64,000 bases of DNA from the NCBI RefSeq assembly GCF_000600005.1, contig NZ_CP007446.1, forward strand, positions 62,001 to 126,000, in the 5' to 3' direction. A model generated the notes under the pieces. That model ran no database searches and was not told the DNA's origin. It was given only the letters and a program-made list of their open reading frames with translations. Source of the stretch: Snodgrassella alvi wkB2. GTDB taxonomy: Bacteria > Pseudomonadota > Gammaproteobacteria > Burkholderiales > Neisseriaceae. Below are positions 15,409-25,655 of this stretch, piece by piece (the stretch's first letter is position 1; each line of letters begins with the position of its first letter). The position numbers and the translations under genes were made by a program.

Positions 15409-17787
15409 TCAGGGTAGAGTATAGGCGATGAGATAGTCTCCCATCTTCGTACCGAATGAGCTATGACCACCAGCCATTTGTACTACATATTGTTTACCAT
15501 TAACGGCATACGTCATTGGTGTAGCCTGTCCGCCGGCAGGCAAACGTGTCTGCCATAATAAATCTCCGTTACTGGTATCGTATGCACGCAGATAGTTGTC
15601 CTGAGTTGCACTGACAAACATAATATTACCCGCTGTGGATATTGAGCCACCCAGACCCGGAACGCCAATTTTTAATGGTGGTAATTCAAATAATTTCGGC
15701 AGACTGTCACGAATCGTGCCAATACGCTTTTTCCACACTACTTGGTTAGTCTGCAAATCAACACCAGCTACAAATCCCCATGCTGGTTGTTTACAAGGTA
15801 AACCTATTGGTGAAAGAAAAGGGCTAATTTCTACCCCATAAGGAGCGCCATACATCGGCTGGATACCATTCTCAGTACCGGCACCCTGTTTTTGCTGAGC
15901 CCTGTCGGGATTAGCCGGAATCAGGCGGGAAACGAAGGGCAGTCCGATTGGGTTCATCAGAGCAATTTGCCGATCCTGATTGACAGATATACCACCCCAT
16001 TCAAATACCCCCAGATTACCAGGAAATACCAGTGTGCCATTTTCAGAAGGTGGTGTATAAATGCCATTATAATTTAAGCGTTTAAACTGGATGCGGCACA
16101 GAAGCTGGTCAAACATGGTTGCTCCCCACATATCTTTATCAGTCAGTTTGTCTTTCGGCATCAGACTTAAAGCTGAGAAAGGCTGAGTAGCTGCATAATG
16201 TTCACCCTGTGTCGGTTTACCATGTTTCAGAGTCTGTGGTACCGATTGTTCAGTAACTGGCACAATGGGTTGACCGGTTTCACGGTTGAGGACAAAAATA
16301 TTACCGGTTTTGGTCAGCACATAAATAGCAGCAATCCGTTTACCGGATGGTATTGTAATGTCCATCAGTGAAGGCTGAGCCGGTACGTCCATATCCCAAA
16401 GATCATGGTGAGTAGTCTGAAAATGCCATAGCAGTTTACCGGTTGAGGCATTCAGTGCCACAAGAGAGTTGGCATAACGTTCTTTTAACTTATTACGGTG
16501 ACCGCCCCAGATGTCCGGTGTGCTCACTCCTGTGGGTATATATACAATATTACGCTGCTGGTCGTAGGCCAGAGGTGCCCATGCATTGGGTGAATTATGC
16601 ACGAAATTGGTCTTTTCACCCGGCATCGCATTCGGGTTTTCCGCACCAGTATCAAATACCCATTTTAATTGACCGTTATTGACATCATAACCACGAATTA
16701 CCCCGGAAGGTTCTTTAGTTGAGAGGTTATCCGTTACCGAACCACCGATAATAATCGTACTAGGTGTTACAACAGGCGGTGAGGTCGGATTATATCCTCC
16801 CAAAAAAGCATAAGGCATTTTGGCTTGCAGATTAATTTCACCGTTATGACCGAAATCCGGACATTTCTGACCAGTCTGTGCATTGACGGCAATTAAACGG
16901 CCATCATTAACCGGTAATAAAACTTTTTGCGGACAAATAGCGGATGCGGTGGTCTCAGAACTGTGTGCTGTCGTAGCATCATAATAGCTGACACCACGAC
17001 AAGTCAGATGCTGAAAAGTTCTGTTACTGCGCAATTCAGGGTCAAAACGCCATAAACGTTTGCCGGTAGTGGCATCCAGAGCATCCAGAAACTGGTGTGG
17101 TGTACAGATAAAGAGTTTCTTGCCGATTTTGATCGGTGTTAGTTCATTAGTGGTTTCTGCTGAATCATTAGTAGTTTTGAAATCACCGGTACGGTAAGTC
17201 CAGGCTACTTTAAGCTGTTTAACATTAGCGGTATTGATTTGAGTTAATGGTGAATAACGTGTTCCGCCCTGAGTACGACCATACGCCGGCCAGTCTTCTG
17301 CTGCTACACCATTATCGTCTGCCGCTGGTGCCGGCTGGAGGCGAGTAATGGTGCCATTAATTTGCTGCGGATCATGACTGATGCTGTAGAACATCACACT
17401 TAGTATCGCAATTAATGCTAATGTAATAATTAATTTTCCACTTCGTGAAGCAGATATATGCCGTGTTGGCCACGGAGTTAAAAGCCATAATCCAAACAGA
17501 AATAGCAAGTCAAAACGTGGTGCTAATGCCCAGAAATCGGTGCCGGACTCCCATAAACCCCAGATTAGTGTGATAAATAGAGTAATTGCATATAGCCACA
17601 GACAGCTACTGCGCTGATAATGGTATAGAGTTGTAAACAAACATAGAATTAGGGCAATAATGGCATAAAATGCTGAACCGCCCAGCCATATCAACCATAT
17701 ACCTCCTATAAGCAGATAGATAACAGTTAGCCAAAGTACTATCAAAGTCATTATTCTGGCGAGAGAAAACGATGTATATGCTTTCAT
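15409..17787 (-). CDS. gcd: Membrane-bound PQQ-dependent glucose dehydrogenase
   Basis: Quinoprotein that oxidises aldoses such as glucose to lactones in the periplasm and passes electrons to ubiquinone. The 792 residues match the usual length near 796. The N-terminal part (about residues 1-145) has five hydrophobic segments; the rest is an eight-bladed PQQ propeller with the entry motif 'WPAYGRTQGGTRYSPLTQI' and a C-terminus close to E. coli Gcd ('LRAYDTSNGDLLWQTRLPAG', 'GGHSSFGTKMGDYLIAY'). The resemblance is to Gcd rather than quinate dehydrogenase, but substrate cannot be proved from sequence. No PQQ synthesis genes are in the window, so the cofactor comes from elsewhere in the genome or outside. 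Confidence 0.92.
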   Translation of the reverse strand: MKAYTSFSLARIMTLIVLWLTVIYLLIGGIWLIWLGGSAFYAIIALILCLFTTLYHYQRSSCLWLYAITLFITLIWGLWESGTDFWALAPRFDLLFLFGLWLLTPWPTRHISASRSGKLIITLALIAILSVMFYSISHDPQQINGTITRLQPAPAADDNGVAAEDWPAYGRTQGGTRYSPLTQINTANVKQLKVAWTYRTGDFKTTNDSAETTNELTPIKIGKKLFICTPHQFLDALDATTGKRLWRFDPELRSNRTFQHLTCRGVSYYDATTAHSSETTASAICPQKVLLPVNDGRLIAVNAQTGQKCPDFGHNGEINLQAKMPYAFLGGYNPTSPPVVTPSTIIIGGSVTDNLSTKEPSGVIRGYDVNNGQLKWVFDTGAENPNAMPGEKTNFVHNSPNAWAPLAYDQQRNIVYIPTGVSTPDIWGGHRNKLKERYANSLVALNASTGKLLWHFQTTHHDLWDMDVPAQPSLMDITIPSGKRIAAIYVLTKTGNIFVLNRETGQPIVPVTEQSVPQTLKHGKPTQGEHYAATQPFSALSLMPKDKLTDKDMWGATMFDQLLCRIQFKRLNYNGIYTPPSENGTLVFPGNLGVFEWGGISVNQDRQIALMNPIGLPFVSRLIPANPDRAQQKQGAGTENGIQPMYGAPYGVEISPFLSPIGLPCKQPAWGFVAGVDLQTNQVVWKKRIGTIRDSLPKLFELPPLKIGVPGLGGSISTAGNIMFVSATQDNYLRAYDTSNGDLLWQTRLPAGGQATPMTYAVNGKQYVVQMAGGHSSFGTKMGDYLIAYTLP

Positions 17788-18548
17788 AATGCGTCTGTTA
17801 GCTTATTTTTATAATAAAAATTAAAGATAAAAATTATTATAATAAACAATATATAAGATGCAAATGTATATATTAATGATTAAAAAATTTACAGTCGGAA
17901 AATTTCGAATCTGATCTTGAATCAGCAAACAGTTTTTAGAAATACAGTAATATTTTTAGCAGATTTTATTGCAAATACGGGTAATTTTTAGGAAGCAATA
18001 AAAATTAGTTTATTTTTTCAATCTGTGTAAATTGTAATGTCTAAGTGAATTCAGAATGGCTTTTCAATATTTAAATTGCTGTAACTAAGAAATAATATGG
18101 CGTAATTAATTCCGAATAATCTGATTTATTTGTTCAGATAATAAATTTTAGATCAAATAATGATTAATTTATTGTATGGATAATTAGTAAATAAACGGAG
18201 TAATTACTTTTGCTTGAATTTTTTATCTTGCGGTTACTTGAATTTTTAATTTTATTTTTGCGATTATGCAATATATATATAATTTTCTAAGGCTTATTAA
18301 ATTGTTTTGCTGTATTTTTATTAATAAAAGTTTACTTATAATAAGAATAATATATTTATATTACTGATATATAAGGATAAAATTTATATTCTTTTTGGGG
18401 CTAAATATTGCATAATATATATATATTAATTATTGATTAATAAAGTAAATTTTTTTATTAAAAATATAAATTAATATGTAGAAATAGATTTATTCTTTTC
18501 AAGAATTTTAATTATGAACAATGTAAAAAATTGATTTGGGGAATAAGA
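17788..18548. other. Long AT-rich divergent intergenic region
   Basis: About 760 bp between divergent gcd and the first autotransporter. It is strongly AT-rich with several ATATAT runs, especially 18240-18530. No ORF or RNA gene is apparent. Such AT-rich leaders before surface-protein genes often bind H-NS-like or other global regulators, but no specific site can be named. Confidence 0.4.
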
Positions 18549-21149
18549 ATGAATAACTTTAAGCAGAAAAAATTAAATTCAATTATACATACATTAGTAT
18601 TTAAACTTTCACTAGGAACCCTGGCACTACTTCCAATATCAGTAAATGCAACTACAGTTATTGATGATAATAATATCGGGAATTACAAAAAAACTGGAAT
18701 TGATATCTTCGACAATGTAGAAATAAAGATAAGTAAAACAAACGACTCTGAACCACATATTGATATTGATCAGAATAGTAGAGCATGGATTGGTATTCGA
18801 TCGTCTTCCAACAAATACACAACTATTACTGGCGGCGACTCATTTAAAATTAGAAGTCAGATATCTAAGAGTTATACAGATTTTTATGGTATTCACCTAG
18901 GAAATCAAACTAATTTAGTTTCAGAGACTGATCTTGACATAAATATTGGAAGTGGTAAGGGTATTTATCTAGCTGATGGAGCAATGGGCGAGTTTAGAGG
19001 GAAAGTAAATATAGAAACTGGAAACAGAAGTATAGGAATACATTCTTATACCAGTTCAGTCCCACGCCGTACAAAAAGTTTATTTAAGAATGAAGTAAAA
19101 ATAAATACCAATGGTGAGGGAAGTCGGGGTATTTGGTCTCAGAGAACTCAGAGTCTAACAGCAGAAGGAAATGAACTAATTTTTAACAATAAAGCGGTGA
19201 TTGATGTAAAAGATTCTTCTTCAAATCCTAATACTGCTGGAATTTATGTAGATCAATTACCACCAAAACCAGGCGCCTTCACCGGCAAAGGCGATTTTAT
19301 ACAATTCAATAAAGGGCTTAAACTTACTGTTGATGGTGGTACCGCAATTTCAATGAACCAGCACAAGGGTGAATTAGAGATTAGGGATACTGATGGTTCA
19401 AATGATATCCGTATTGTTGTTAAGGATCCTGAAGGCTTTAATGCGATACAAGCAATAGCTGGCAAAGTGATTATTGATGGTAAATCGGAAATTATTGGAG
19501 ATATTGTTTCAAGTGAAAATGATGAGCTTCGGGATAAAGGAGTAGTTAAATTAACTCTGGCTGACGGATCAATGTTATTAAGCTCTTTGGACAATGATGG
19601 TGGTGCAGGTGAGATTAATCTTGGCCTTTTCGGTAGTCACAGCCAGTGGAAAATGACCGGCAGCTCAAATATTAACTCTCTGGAACTCAGTGATGATGCC
19701 AAAGTCAGTTTTGGTTATGATTATGCTACTCCCGATGCTGTTACCAGCCTTAACGGGAACAACGCAATGGTATTAGAAACTGATTCGTTAAAGGGTAATA
19801 ATGGCGTATTTAAAATGCGAGCAGCGATTGGTAAAAATATAGATAATGATTTGCTGAAAATAACCGGATTACAACAGGCAAAGGGTAATCATAAAATTGC
19901 TGTTATTGATGCTAAAACTGGCTCCGCTACAGTAACTGGCAAAGAAAAAATTAAACTGGTTGAAACCAATGGTGGCGATGCTAAATTTAGTTTATCGTCC
20001 TCAGCAGTAGATATTGGTGGCTATGAGTTTAATACTTTAGACGAATTTGACAATTCTAATCCTGACGGTAAAGATTGGATATTGTCTGCATCTTCAAATT
20101 CTGATGGCAATCAAGGTGGGGAGACATCAGGCGGCTCAGATAGCAATAATGACAACGGGTCAGCAGGAGATTCAGGTTCAGGTATGAAACCAAAACCAAA
20201 ACCAGATTCCAAACCGAATTTAACTAATACAGCGAAAAATGCGGCCAATATTCTTAATTCAAATTATTTAATGAGTTATGTTGAAACACAAACTTTATTG
20301 CAGCGTATGGGACAAATCCGTACCGATGATACAGCGAGCGGTAAAGTATGGGGGCGTATATATACAGGGAAACTGAACTCATTTAATGATAATCGGTTGT
20401 CTGGTTTTGATATGGATTATTATGGATTACAGATGGGGCTGGACCGTAAACTGAATTACGATAAAGTGAACCTATATTATGGTTTAATGGGCGGATTAAG
20501 CCGTGGTGAAGTTGATCACAACGTTGGTGACGGCAGTACTAAAAGTTATTCTCTAGGATTATATGGTACGTTACAAAGCCAGAATGGTTTTTATCTTGAT
20601 GGTTTAGTCAAGTATATGCATATGACCAACAAGTTTAATACTTTGACAGGTGGTGGTTACCGAGTGAATGGTGACGGTCATACCAATGGTTTTTCTCTGG
20701 GCGCTGAAATGGGCAAACGTATCCGTCTGACTTCTGCAGAAGAGGCAGAACAGGGTTGGTATTTAGAACCACAGGCTCAGCTTACTTTTTCGCATCAGAA
20801 TGGTGCCACTATTAATGCAACCAATGGGTTAAGAACCAGACTGGGTAGTTATAATTCATTAATAGGGCGGGCGAGTCTTATTTTAGGCTATACCATTCAA
20901 AACAATAAAAATCCGGTAGATATTTATTTTAAAACAGGTTATCTGAGGGAGTTTGATGGAAAAACTTCTTATACCTTTAATCGTATTGCAAAAGAAAAAT
21001 ATGATTTTGGTGGTAACTGGTGGGATAACGGTATAGGAATTAATGTGCGGCTGAATGGGAAACATCATATTTATGGTGATATGGTTTATTCTGCAGGAAA
21101 CAAATTTAATCAGAAGCAGATTAATGCGGGATATCGTTACAACTTTTAA
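18549..21149 (+). CDS. Classical autotransporter (type Va), surface protein
   Basis: An outer-membrane autotransporter of about 866 residues. Residues 1-34 form a signal peptide with a charged start, hydrophobic core and 'SVNA' cleavage site. The passenger (about 35-520) is rich in Asn, Gly, Ser and short beta-strand repeats, consistent with a beta-helix. A flexible linker has 'GGETSGGSDSNNDNG' and a 'PKPKPDSKPN' stretch. The C-terminal beta-barrel (about 597-866) starts at 'GKVWGRIYTG' and ends in aromatic 'YNF', the signal for BAM insertion. The ATG at 18549 is preferred over an upstream TTG because GGGG lies 9-12 bp before it. No protease triad is evident; a role in adhesion or biofilm is plausible, not shown. 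Confidence 0.9.
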   Translation: MNNFKQKKLNSIIHTLVFKLSLGTLALLPISVNATTVIDDNNIGNYKKTGIDIFDNVEIKISKTNDSEPHIDIDQNSRAWIGIRSSSNKYTTITGGDSFKIRSQISKSYTDFYGIHLGNQTNLVSETDLDINIGSGKGIYLADGAMGEFRGKVNIETGNRSIGIHSYTSSVPRRTKSLFKNEVKINTNGEGSRGIWSQRTQSLTAEGNELIFNNKAVIDVKDSSSNPNTAGIYVDQLPPKPGAFTGKGDFIQFNKGLKLTVDGGTAISMNQHKGELEIRDTDGSNDIRIVVKDPEGFNAIQAIAGKVIIDGKSEIIGDIVSSENDELRDKGVVKLTLADGSMLLSSLDNDGGAGEINLGLFGSHSQWKMTGSSNINSLELSDDAKVSFGYDYATPDAVTSLNGNNAMVLETDSLKGNNGVFKMRAAIGKNIDNDLLKITGLQQAKGNHKIAVIDAKTGSATVTGKEKIKLVETNGGDAKFSLSSSAVDIGGYEFNTLDEFDNSNPDGKDWILSASSNSDGNQGGETSGGSDSNNDNGSAGDSGSGMKPKPKPDSKPNLTNTAKNAANILNSNYLMSYVETQTLLQRMGQIRTDDTASGKVWGRIYTGKLNSFNDNRLSGFDMDYYGLQMGLDRKLNYDKVNLYYGLMGGLSRGEVDHNVGDGSTKSYSLGLYGTLQSQNGFYLDGLVKYMHMTNKFNTLTGGGYRVNGDGHTNGFSLGAEMGKRIRLTSAEEAEQGWYLEPQAQLTFSHQNGATINATNGLRTRLGSYNSLIGRASLILGYTIQNNKNPVDIYFKTGYLREFDGKTSYTFNRIAKEKYDFGGNWWDNGIGINVRLNGKHHIYGDMVYSAGNKFNQKQINAGYRYNF

Positions 21150-21215
21150 CCAGAATGTTATTGCTGACTAAAGCTAAAATTTAGCAAAGACTGATGTTTA
21201 AAAGCAGGCTTAATC

Positions 21216-21252
21216 ATGGTGGTGCCGGATAATTCCGGTGCCACCATTTTGG
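21216..21252 (+). terminator. Terminator of the first autotransporter
   Basis: A long stem (ATGGTGGTGCCGGA / TTCCGGTGCCACCAT, with G-U wobbles and a minimal loop) is followed by TTTT about 65 bp after the stop. Confidence 0.75.
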
Positions 21253-21511
21253 TGTTTAGTTGATTATTGGTCAATGTATATAGGAAATATGGCTATTAAT
21301 ATTAATTTATTGAATGTAATTATGAATTAGTCAGAGAATACGCAGTTATGTATTTTAAATGGATGCGTTTAGTAGTGATATCAATGGTTGAGTATAAACA
21401 ATTTAATTATTTAAAATGCATAATTAATTTTTCTTTGATTGATACTTATCAGCTGTTGCCGGATACCTGTTGCTGTTTAAGTTACAGCCTGTCTGAATAG
21501 GTGAATAGTAT
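21253..21511. other. Intergenic region, nothing recognised
   Basis: About 260 bp between the autotransporter terminator and the convergent HxlR gene. I see no gene or clear signal. Confidence 0.4.
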
Positions 21512-21853
21512 TCAGAGTAAATCTTTTTCATACTGCTCCATCCAGTTTGCGATGGAAACCAAAGCCGGTTTTAGAGTTTTTCCCAGCGCTGTTATCTGGT
21601 ATTCAACTTTAGGCGGTACTTCGGGGTAGAGCTTTCTGGTAATTAATCCTTTTTGCTCAAACAGCTTTAGCTGTTTTGTTAATTCTTTCTGAGTAATTGG
21701 TGCGATGGCTCGCCTTAATTCGCCGAAACGAATGGGTTGATCAGTAATAATCAGGCGATACAGGATAGGAATAGCCCATTTTCCTGAAATTAAATTAACA
21801 AATTTAACCATAGGACAATGATAAATATCAGGGGTATTTTTTTCAGTGTGCAT
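21512..21853 (-). CDS. HxlR-family transcriptional regulator
   Basis: A 113-residue winged-helix protein of the HxlR family. The N-terminus has the family Cys in 'YHCPMVKFVNLISGKWAIPI' and the core 'RFGELRRAIAPITQKELTKQLKLFEQKGLI' that forms helix-turn-helix and wing, then 'YPEVPPKVEYQITALG'. Members often sense aldehydes, quinones or oxidants through this cysteine. It is divergent from an SDR oxidoreductase with an 88-bp shared promoter region, so it very likely controls that gene and itself. Confidence 0.9.
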   Translation of the reverse strand: MHTEKNTPDIYHCPMVKFVNLISGKWAIPILYRLIITDQPIRFGELRRAIAPITQKELTKQLKLFEQKGLITRKLYPEVPPKVEYQITALGKTLKPALVSIANWMEQYEKDLL

Positions 21854-21941
21854 AACTATTTTCCATTAGTATCTATTTGGTACCTACTTTCATAAGTAAA
21901 CCCGTTAAATTATACTGAATTTTATTTTTGAAAGGGAATCT

Positions 21942-22694
21942 ATGAACAGATTAACGGGTAAATATACACTGATTACAGGCGGAAGCAGTGGAATAGGGCT
22001 GGCAACTGCCAGAGAATTTATTGCCGAAGGTGCGACAGTAGCCATAACCGGCAGAAATAAAGACAGATTACTGGCAGCGAAGCAGGAATTAGGTGCAGAT
22101 GTAATAATATTGCAAAGTGATACTTCTGATGTTGAAGAACAAAAGCTTCTGGCTGCACAGTTAACCAAAATGTGGCCCAGATTAGATGCTGTATATATTA
22201 ATGCGGCCGATGTCACTCATCTGCCGGTAACTGATTGGAATGAAAATACTTTTGACAGGGTAATGAATACTAATTTCAAGGGGCCGTTTTTTCTGATACA
22301 GGCGCTGTTACCTTTGCTGGCTGATCCCTGTTCGGTTATTTTGTGCGGTACGGTAAGTACCAAAATCGGTTTACCGCAAAGCAGTATTTATGCGTCCAGT
22401 AAAGCTGCTCTCTGTTCATTAGCCAAAACACTGTCGGGAGAGCTGTTATCCAGAAATATTCGCTTCAACTGTTTAGTTCCCGGCCCGACAGACACGCCGG
22501 CGCATATGAATTTAAATACCACTGACGCGGATGCTGTCAAACATTTACAGCAGGAAATTAAGGCATTGGTACCGTTAGGACGTTTGGGCAAACCGATAGA
22601 GCTGGCTAAAGCCGCTGTTTTTCTGGCATCGGATGAATCATCTTTTATGCTTGGTGCGGAAATACTGGTAGATGGCGGGGTAGGTAATATCTAA
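21942..22694 (+). CDS. SDR-family NAD(P)-dependent oxidoreductase
   Basis: Classical short-chain dehydrogenase, 250 residues. The Rossmann nucleotide motif is 'TGGSSGIG' near residue 12; an 'NAADV' replaces the usual NAG motif; the catalytic pair is 'YASSK' (Tyr and Lys) near residue 150 with an upstream Ser/Thr ('CGTVST'); the C-terminus has 'GAEILVDGGVGNI'. The basic residue after the second strand ('GRNKDR') suggests NADPH preference. Substrate unknown. It is divergently paired with the HxlR regulator, a common arrangement for electrophile-inducible oxidoreductases. Confidence 0.88.
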   Translation: MNRLTGKYTLITGGSSGIGLATAREFIAEGATVAITGRNKDRLLAAKQELGADVIILQSDTSDVEEQKLLAAQLTKMWPRLDAVYINAADVTHLPVTDWNENTFDRVMNTNFKGPFFLIQALLPLLADPCSVILCGTVSTKIGLPQSSIYASSKAALCSLAKTLSGELLSRNIRFNCLVPGPTDTPAHMNLNTTDADAVKHLQQEIKALVPLGRLGKPIELAKAAVFLASDESSFMLGAEILVDGGVGNI

Positions 22695-22722
22695 TTTTAG
22701 TTTTTTGATAAAAATAATGATG

Positions 22723-23643
22723 TTATTTGCGTAAATTAAGTAGTAAATCTCTAAAGACGTTCGGATCTTTAATAAAGGTAATTTCTCCTGCCTGCGGAAA
22801 ATGGTAATCAAGCAGGCGGGAAACCCAGAAGCGAATACATGCAGCTCGCTGTGCAATTGGAAAGTAATCTTGTTCAGCGGAAGTCAGCGGGCGTATGCTT
22901 TCATAGCCGTGTATAAATGCTTGTTGCAGATTTTGGTCGATATGATTGTCTGCACGACGTGCCCAGTCGTTAACGGCGATGGCAAGGTCATACATGAAAT
23001 TACCGTTACATGCATAATAGAAATCAATAAATCCAGCTACCTGTTCATCATCCAGCAAAACATTATCGCGGAATAAATCGGCATGGATGATACCCGCAGG
23101 CAGATTTGTGCATTCATGTGCATCAAAGAAAGCAATTTCTGCTTGTAATAACTGCTGATCTTCCGGATCCAGAAAGGGTAATAAACGGGTACTGGCCTCA
23201 TGCCACCAGCCAGTGTAACGCGGATTGTGCATTTTCTGCGTGAATTCGCTACCGGCCAGATGCATTTTAGCCAGCATCGCTCCGGTATTGAAACATTGCT
23301 GTACGGATGGGCTGCTGGTATCGCTGCCGGTTAGGCAGGTTACCAGACAGGCTGGTTTGCCAGCCAGAGTGCTGTCCAGACGACCGTCAGTTCGGGCAAT
23401 AGGAGCAGGACAGGCTACGCCGTGAGCACTCAGATGCCGGGTTAAATCTAAAAAGAAGGGCAGCTCATCCTGTGTCATGGCTTCAAAAACAGTCAGTACA
23501 AAGCGCCCTTGTGTGGTGGTTACAAAATAATTGCTGTTAGTAACGCCCTGAGCGATACCTTGTAAACCAATAAACCGACCTAAGTGATAATCACGCAGAA
23601 AGCTGCGCATTTCATCGTCGCTAACGCTGGTGTAAACCGACAT
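22723..23643 (-). CDS. thrB: Homoserine kinase (type II, ThrB)
   Basis: Phosphorylates homoserine with ATP, committing carbon to threonine. The 306-residue protein is of the aminoglycoside-phosphotransferase-like type used by Neisseria and Pseudomonas rather than the GHMP type of E. coli. Visible are 'GITNSNY'-type ATP loop ('[23 protein letters not shown]'), the catalytic '[15 protein letters not shown]' and metal-binding '[19 protein letters not shown]'. The ATG at 23643 ('[12 protein letters not shown]') is the family start; a TTG 12 bp upstream is less likely. asd, another gene of the same aspartate pathway, lies about 2 kb away. Confidence 0.94.
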   Translation of the reverse strand: MSVYTSVSDDEMRSFLRDYHLGRFIGLQGIAQGVTNSNYFVTTTQGRFVLTVFEAMTQDELPFFLDLTRHLSAHGVACPAPIARTDGRLDSTLAGKPACLVTCLTGSDTSSPSVQQCFNTGAMLAKMHLAGSEFTQKMHNPRYTGWWHEASTRLLPFLDPEDQQLLQAEIAFFDAHECTNLPAGIIHADLFRDNVLLDDEQVAGFIDFYYACNGNFMYDLAIAVNDWARRADNHIDQNLQQAFIHGYESIRPLTSAEQDYFPIAQRAACIRFWVSRLLDYHFPQAGEITFIKDPNVFRDLLLNLRK

Positions 23644-24038
23644 AAATGTAACCAATAAACAGAATTAAACGAAAAGTTTAAACCTGAGACAGGATGTTTA
23701 AACAAATTGCAAGCATGATGGCAATAAAGGGCTGATGTCAAGTATTTATTGGAATGATTGCTTATGAACGGTAGTTTATAGAAAACTTGTTATCTGATGA
23801 TGTTTAAATTGAATGATGTGTATGTCGTATAAAGGGTTGAAACAGGAATTGGGTAATTTGTAAGCCAATATTCCGGACGGTACAACTATATCGGAAAGTA
23901 TTTTATCTTTATTGCATATAATAAAATAGAATAAGTGAATGCATAAGGGCTATTTCACAACTTATTTACTTTTGCGTATTCTTAGCTGGCACTAGGTATC
24001 AAACGCGGGCAGAAAGCTTGCCGGCGCAGGAGTATAAA
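23644..24038. other. Divergent intergenic region between thrB and tcyP
   Basis: About 395 bp with no gene. The last 40 bp contain a G/C-rich hairpin (GGCA...TGCC) directly before the AGGAG ribosome-binding site of tcyP, which could influence its translation; the stem is short and this is uncertain. Confidence 0.35.
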
Positions 24039-25427
24039 ATGAATTTATCTTTGCTCGCGAACATTATGATGTTCGCATTGTTATTATGGATACTGAGCCG
24101 TACGCATTCAACCCAATGGAGTTTATCCAAAAAAGTATTATTGGGTATGATTCTTGGTATTGGATTGGGTTTAGGGCTGCAACTGATTTACGGAGCATCC
24201 AGCCCGGTAATCCGTACTTCTGTACAATGGTTTGATGTAGTCGGCAACGGCTATGTACAGTTATTGCAGATGGTCGTTATGCCGTTGGTGTTTGCCTCAA
24301 TTCTGAGTGCTGTGGCGCGATTACATAATGCTGCTCAGCTAGGCAAAATCAGTCTGATGACTATCGGCGTGTTACTGTTTACTACGGCGATGGCTGCGCT
24401 GATCGGTACTTTGCTGACCAGCCTGTTTGGTCTGACTGCCAACGGTCTGATTCAGGGAGAAGCTGAAACTGCGCGCTTTAATGCAATTCAGGCTAATTAT
24501 GTTGGTAAGGTAGCAGATTTAAATGTACCGCAGCTATTACTGTCTTTTATTCCGAAAAATCCGTTTGCTGATTTAACCGGAGCCAATCCGACCTCTATTA
24601 TCAGTGTGGTTATTTTTGCTGTATTTCTCGGTATGGCCGCATTGAAGTTATTAAAAGATGATGCTGCTAAGGGTGAGCGGGTGTTACGGGCAATTGATAT
24701 CTTACAAAGCTGGGTAATGAAATTGGTACGGATAGTAATGATGTTAACTCCCTATGGAGTCCTGGCACTGATGACTAAAGTAGTGGCTTTTTCAAATATG
24801 CAGGAGATTATTAAGCTGGGAGGCTTTGTACTGGTTTCATATCTGGCACTGGCTTTGATGTTCGGAGTACATGGTCTGTTACTGGGCATATTTGGGATCA
24901 ATCCGGGTAAATATTTTCAGAAAATATGGCCGGTACTGACTTTTGCATTCACCAGTCGCTCCAGTGCTGCTTCTATTCCGCTTAATATCGAGGCTCAGAC
25001 GCAGCGTCTTGGTGTACCGAAAACTATTGCCGGTTTTGCTGCTTCTTTTGGTGCAACTATTGGACAGAATGGTTGTGCCGGTTTGTATCCGGCTATGCTC
25101 GCCACCATGATTGCGCCAACTGTAGGTATCAATACTCTGGATCCATGGTGGATTGCAACACTGGTTGGGATGGTGACTATCAGTTCTGCAGGTGTGGCCG
25201 GTGTTGGCGGCGGCGCTACATTTGCGGCGCTGATTGTGCTGCCGGCAATGGGTTTGCCGATTACGCTAGTGGCTTTATTGATTTCTGTAGAACCATTGAT
25301 TGATATGGGGCGTACAGCATTGAATGTCAGCGGTGCGATGACAGCAGGTACGTTAACCAGCCAGTGGCTGCATCAGACTAATAAAAAAATATTAAATAGT
25401 ACAGAGCACGGCAGACTGGTACATTAA
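24039..25427 (+). CDS. tcyP: L-cystine transporter (TcyP/YdjN-like, DAACS family)
   Basis: Sodium- or proton-coupled inner-membrane importer of cystine and related sulfur amino acids. The 462-residue protein resembles E. coli TcyP along its length, including '[21 protein letters not shown]', the hairpin '[14 protein letters not shown]', '[20 protein letters not shown]' and '[16 protein letters not shown]', the substrate- and cation-binding segments. About eight membrane helices plus two re-entrant loops are expected. The ATG at 24039 is preferred over one 21 bp upstream because AGGAG lies 8-12 bp before it and homologues begin there. A single-gene unit with its own terminator. Confidence 0.93.
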   Translation: MNLSLLANIMMFALLLWILSRTHSTQWSLSKKVLLGMILGIGLGLGLQLIYGASSPVIRTSVQWFDVVGNGYVQLLQMVVMPLVFASILSAVARLHNAAQLGKISLMTIGVLLFTTAMAALIGTLLTSLFGLTANGLIQGEAETARFNAIQANYVGKVADLNVPQLLLSFIPKNPFADLTGANPTSIISVVIFAVFLGMAALKLLKDDAAKGERVLRAIDILQSWVMKLVRIVMMLTPYGVLALMTKVVAFSNMQEIIKLGGFVLVSYLALALMFGVHGLLLGIFGINPGKYFQKIWPVLTFAFTSRSSAASIPLNIEAQTQRLGVPKTIAGFAASFGATIGQNGCAGLYPAMLATMIAPTVGINTLDPWWIATLVGMVTISSAGVAGVGGGATFAALIVLPAMGLPITLVALLISVEPLIDMGRTALNVSGAMTAGTLTSQWLHQTNKKILNSTEHGRLVH

Positions 25428-25462
25428 TGCAGTAGGTATTTAAAACCATTTGTCATAATTAG

Positions 25463-25498
25463 CAGCCGGTCTGTGTCAGCAGAGCGGCTGATTTTTTT
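25463..25498 (+). terminator. Terminator of tcyP
   Basis: A 6-bp stem CAGCCG / CGGCTG with a 16-nt loop and a run of seven Ts, about 35 bp after the stop. Confidence 0.75.
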
Positions 25499-25552
25499 CG
25501 TTTAAATCTTTAAGATGGGTATGAGCGGATTAAGGTTTTCAGATAGATAATT

Positions 25553-25586
25553 AAACAGGGCAGTTAATCATTTAACTGTCCTGTTT
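25553..25586 (-). terminator. Hairpin downstream of asd, probable terminator
   Basis: Inverted repeat AAACAGGGCAGTTAA / TTAACTGTCCTGTTT (one wobble) around a TCAT loop, 70 bp beyond the asd stop. The flanking T-run on the minus strand is weak (TTTAATTAT). Confidence 0.55.
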
Positions 25587-25655
25587 GGATAATACTATGA
25601 TGATGTCGCAAGTAATCAGGCTGTAGAGGCTGCCTGTCAGGCTTTTGCTGAAGAT

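Noticed and set aside
25627-25637. AGGCTGCCTG, similar to DNA uptake sequences of some Neisseriaceae
   Set aside because: A single partial match; a functional uptake sequence should recur many times in 64 kb and I did not see that.
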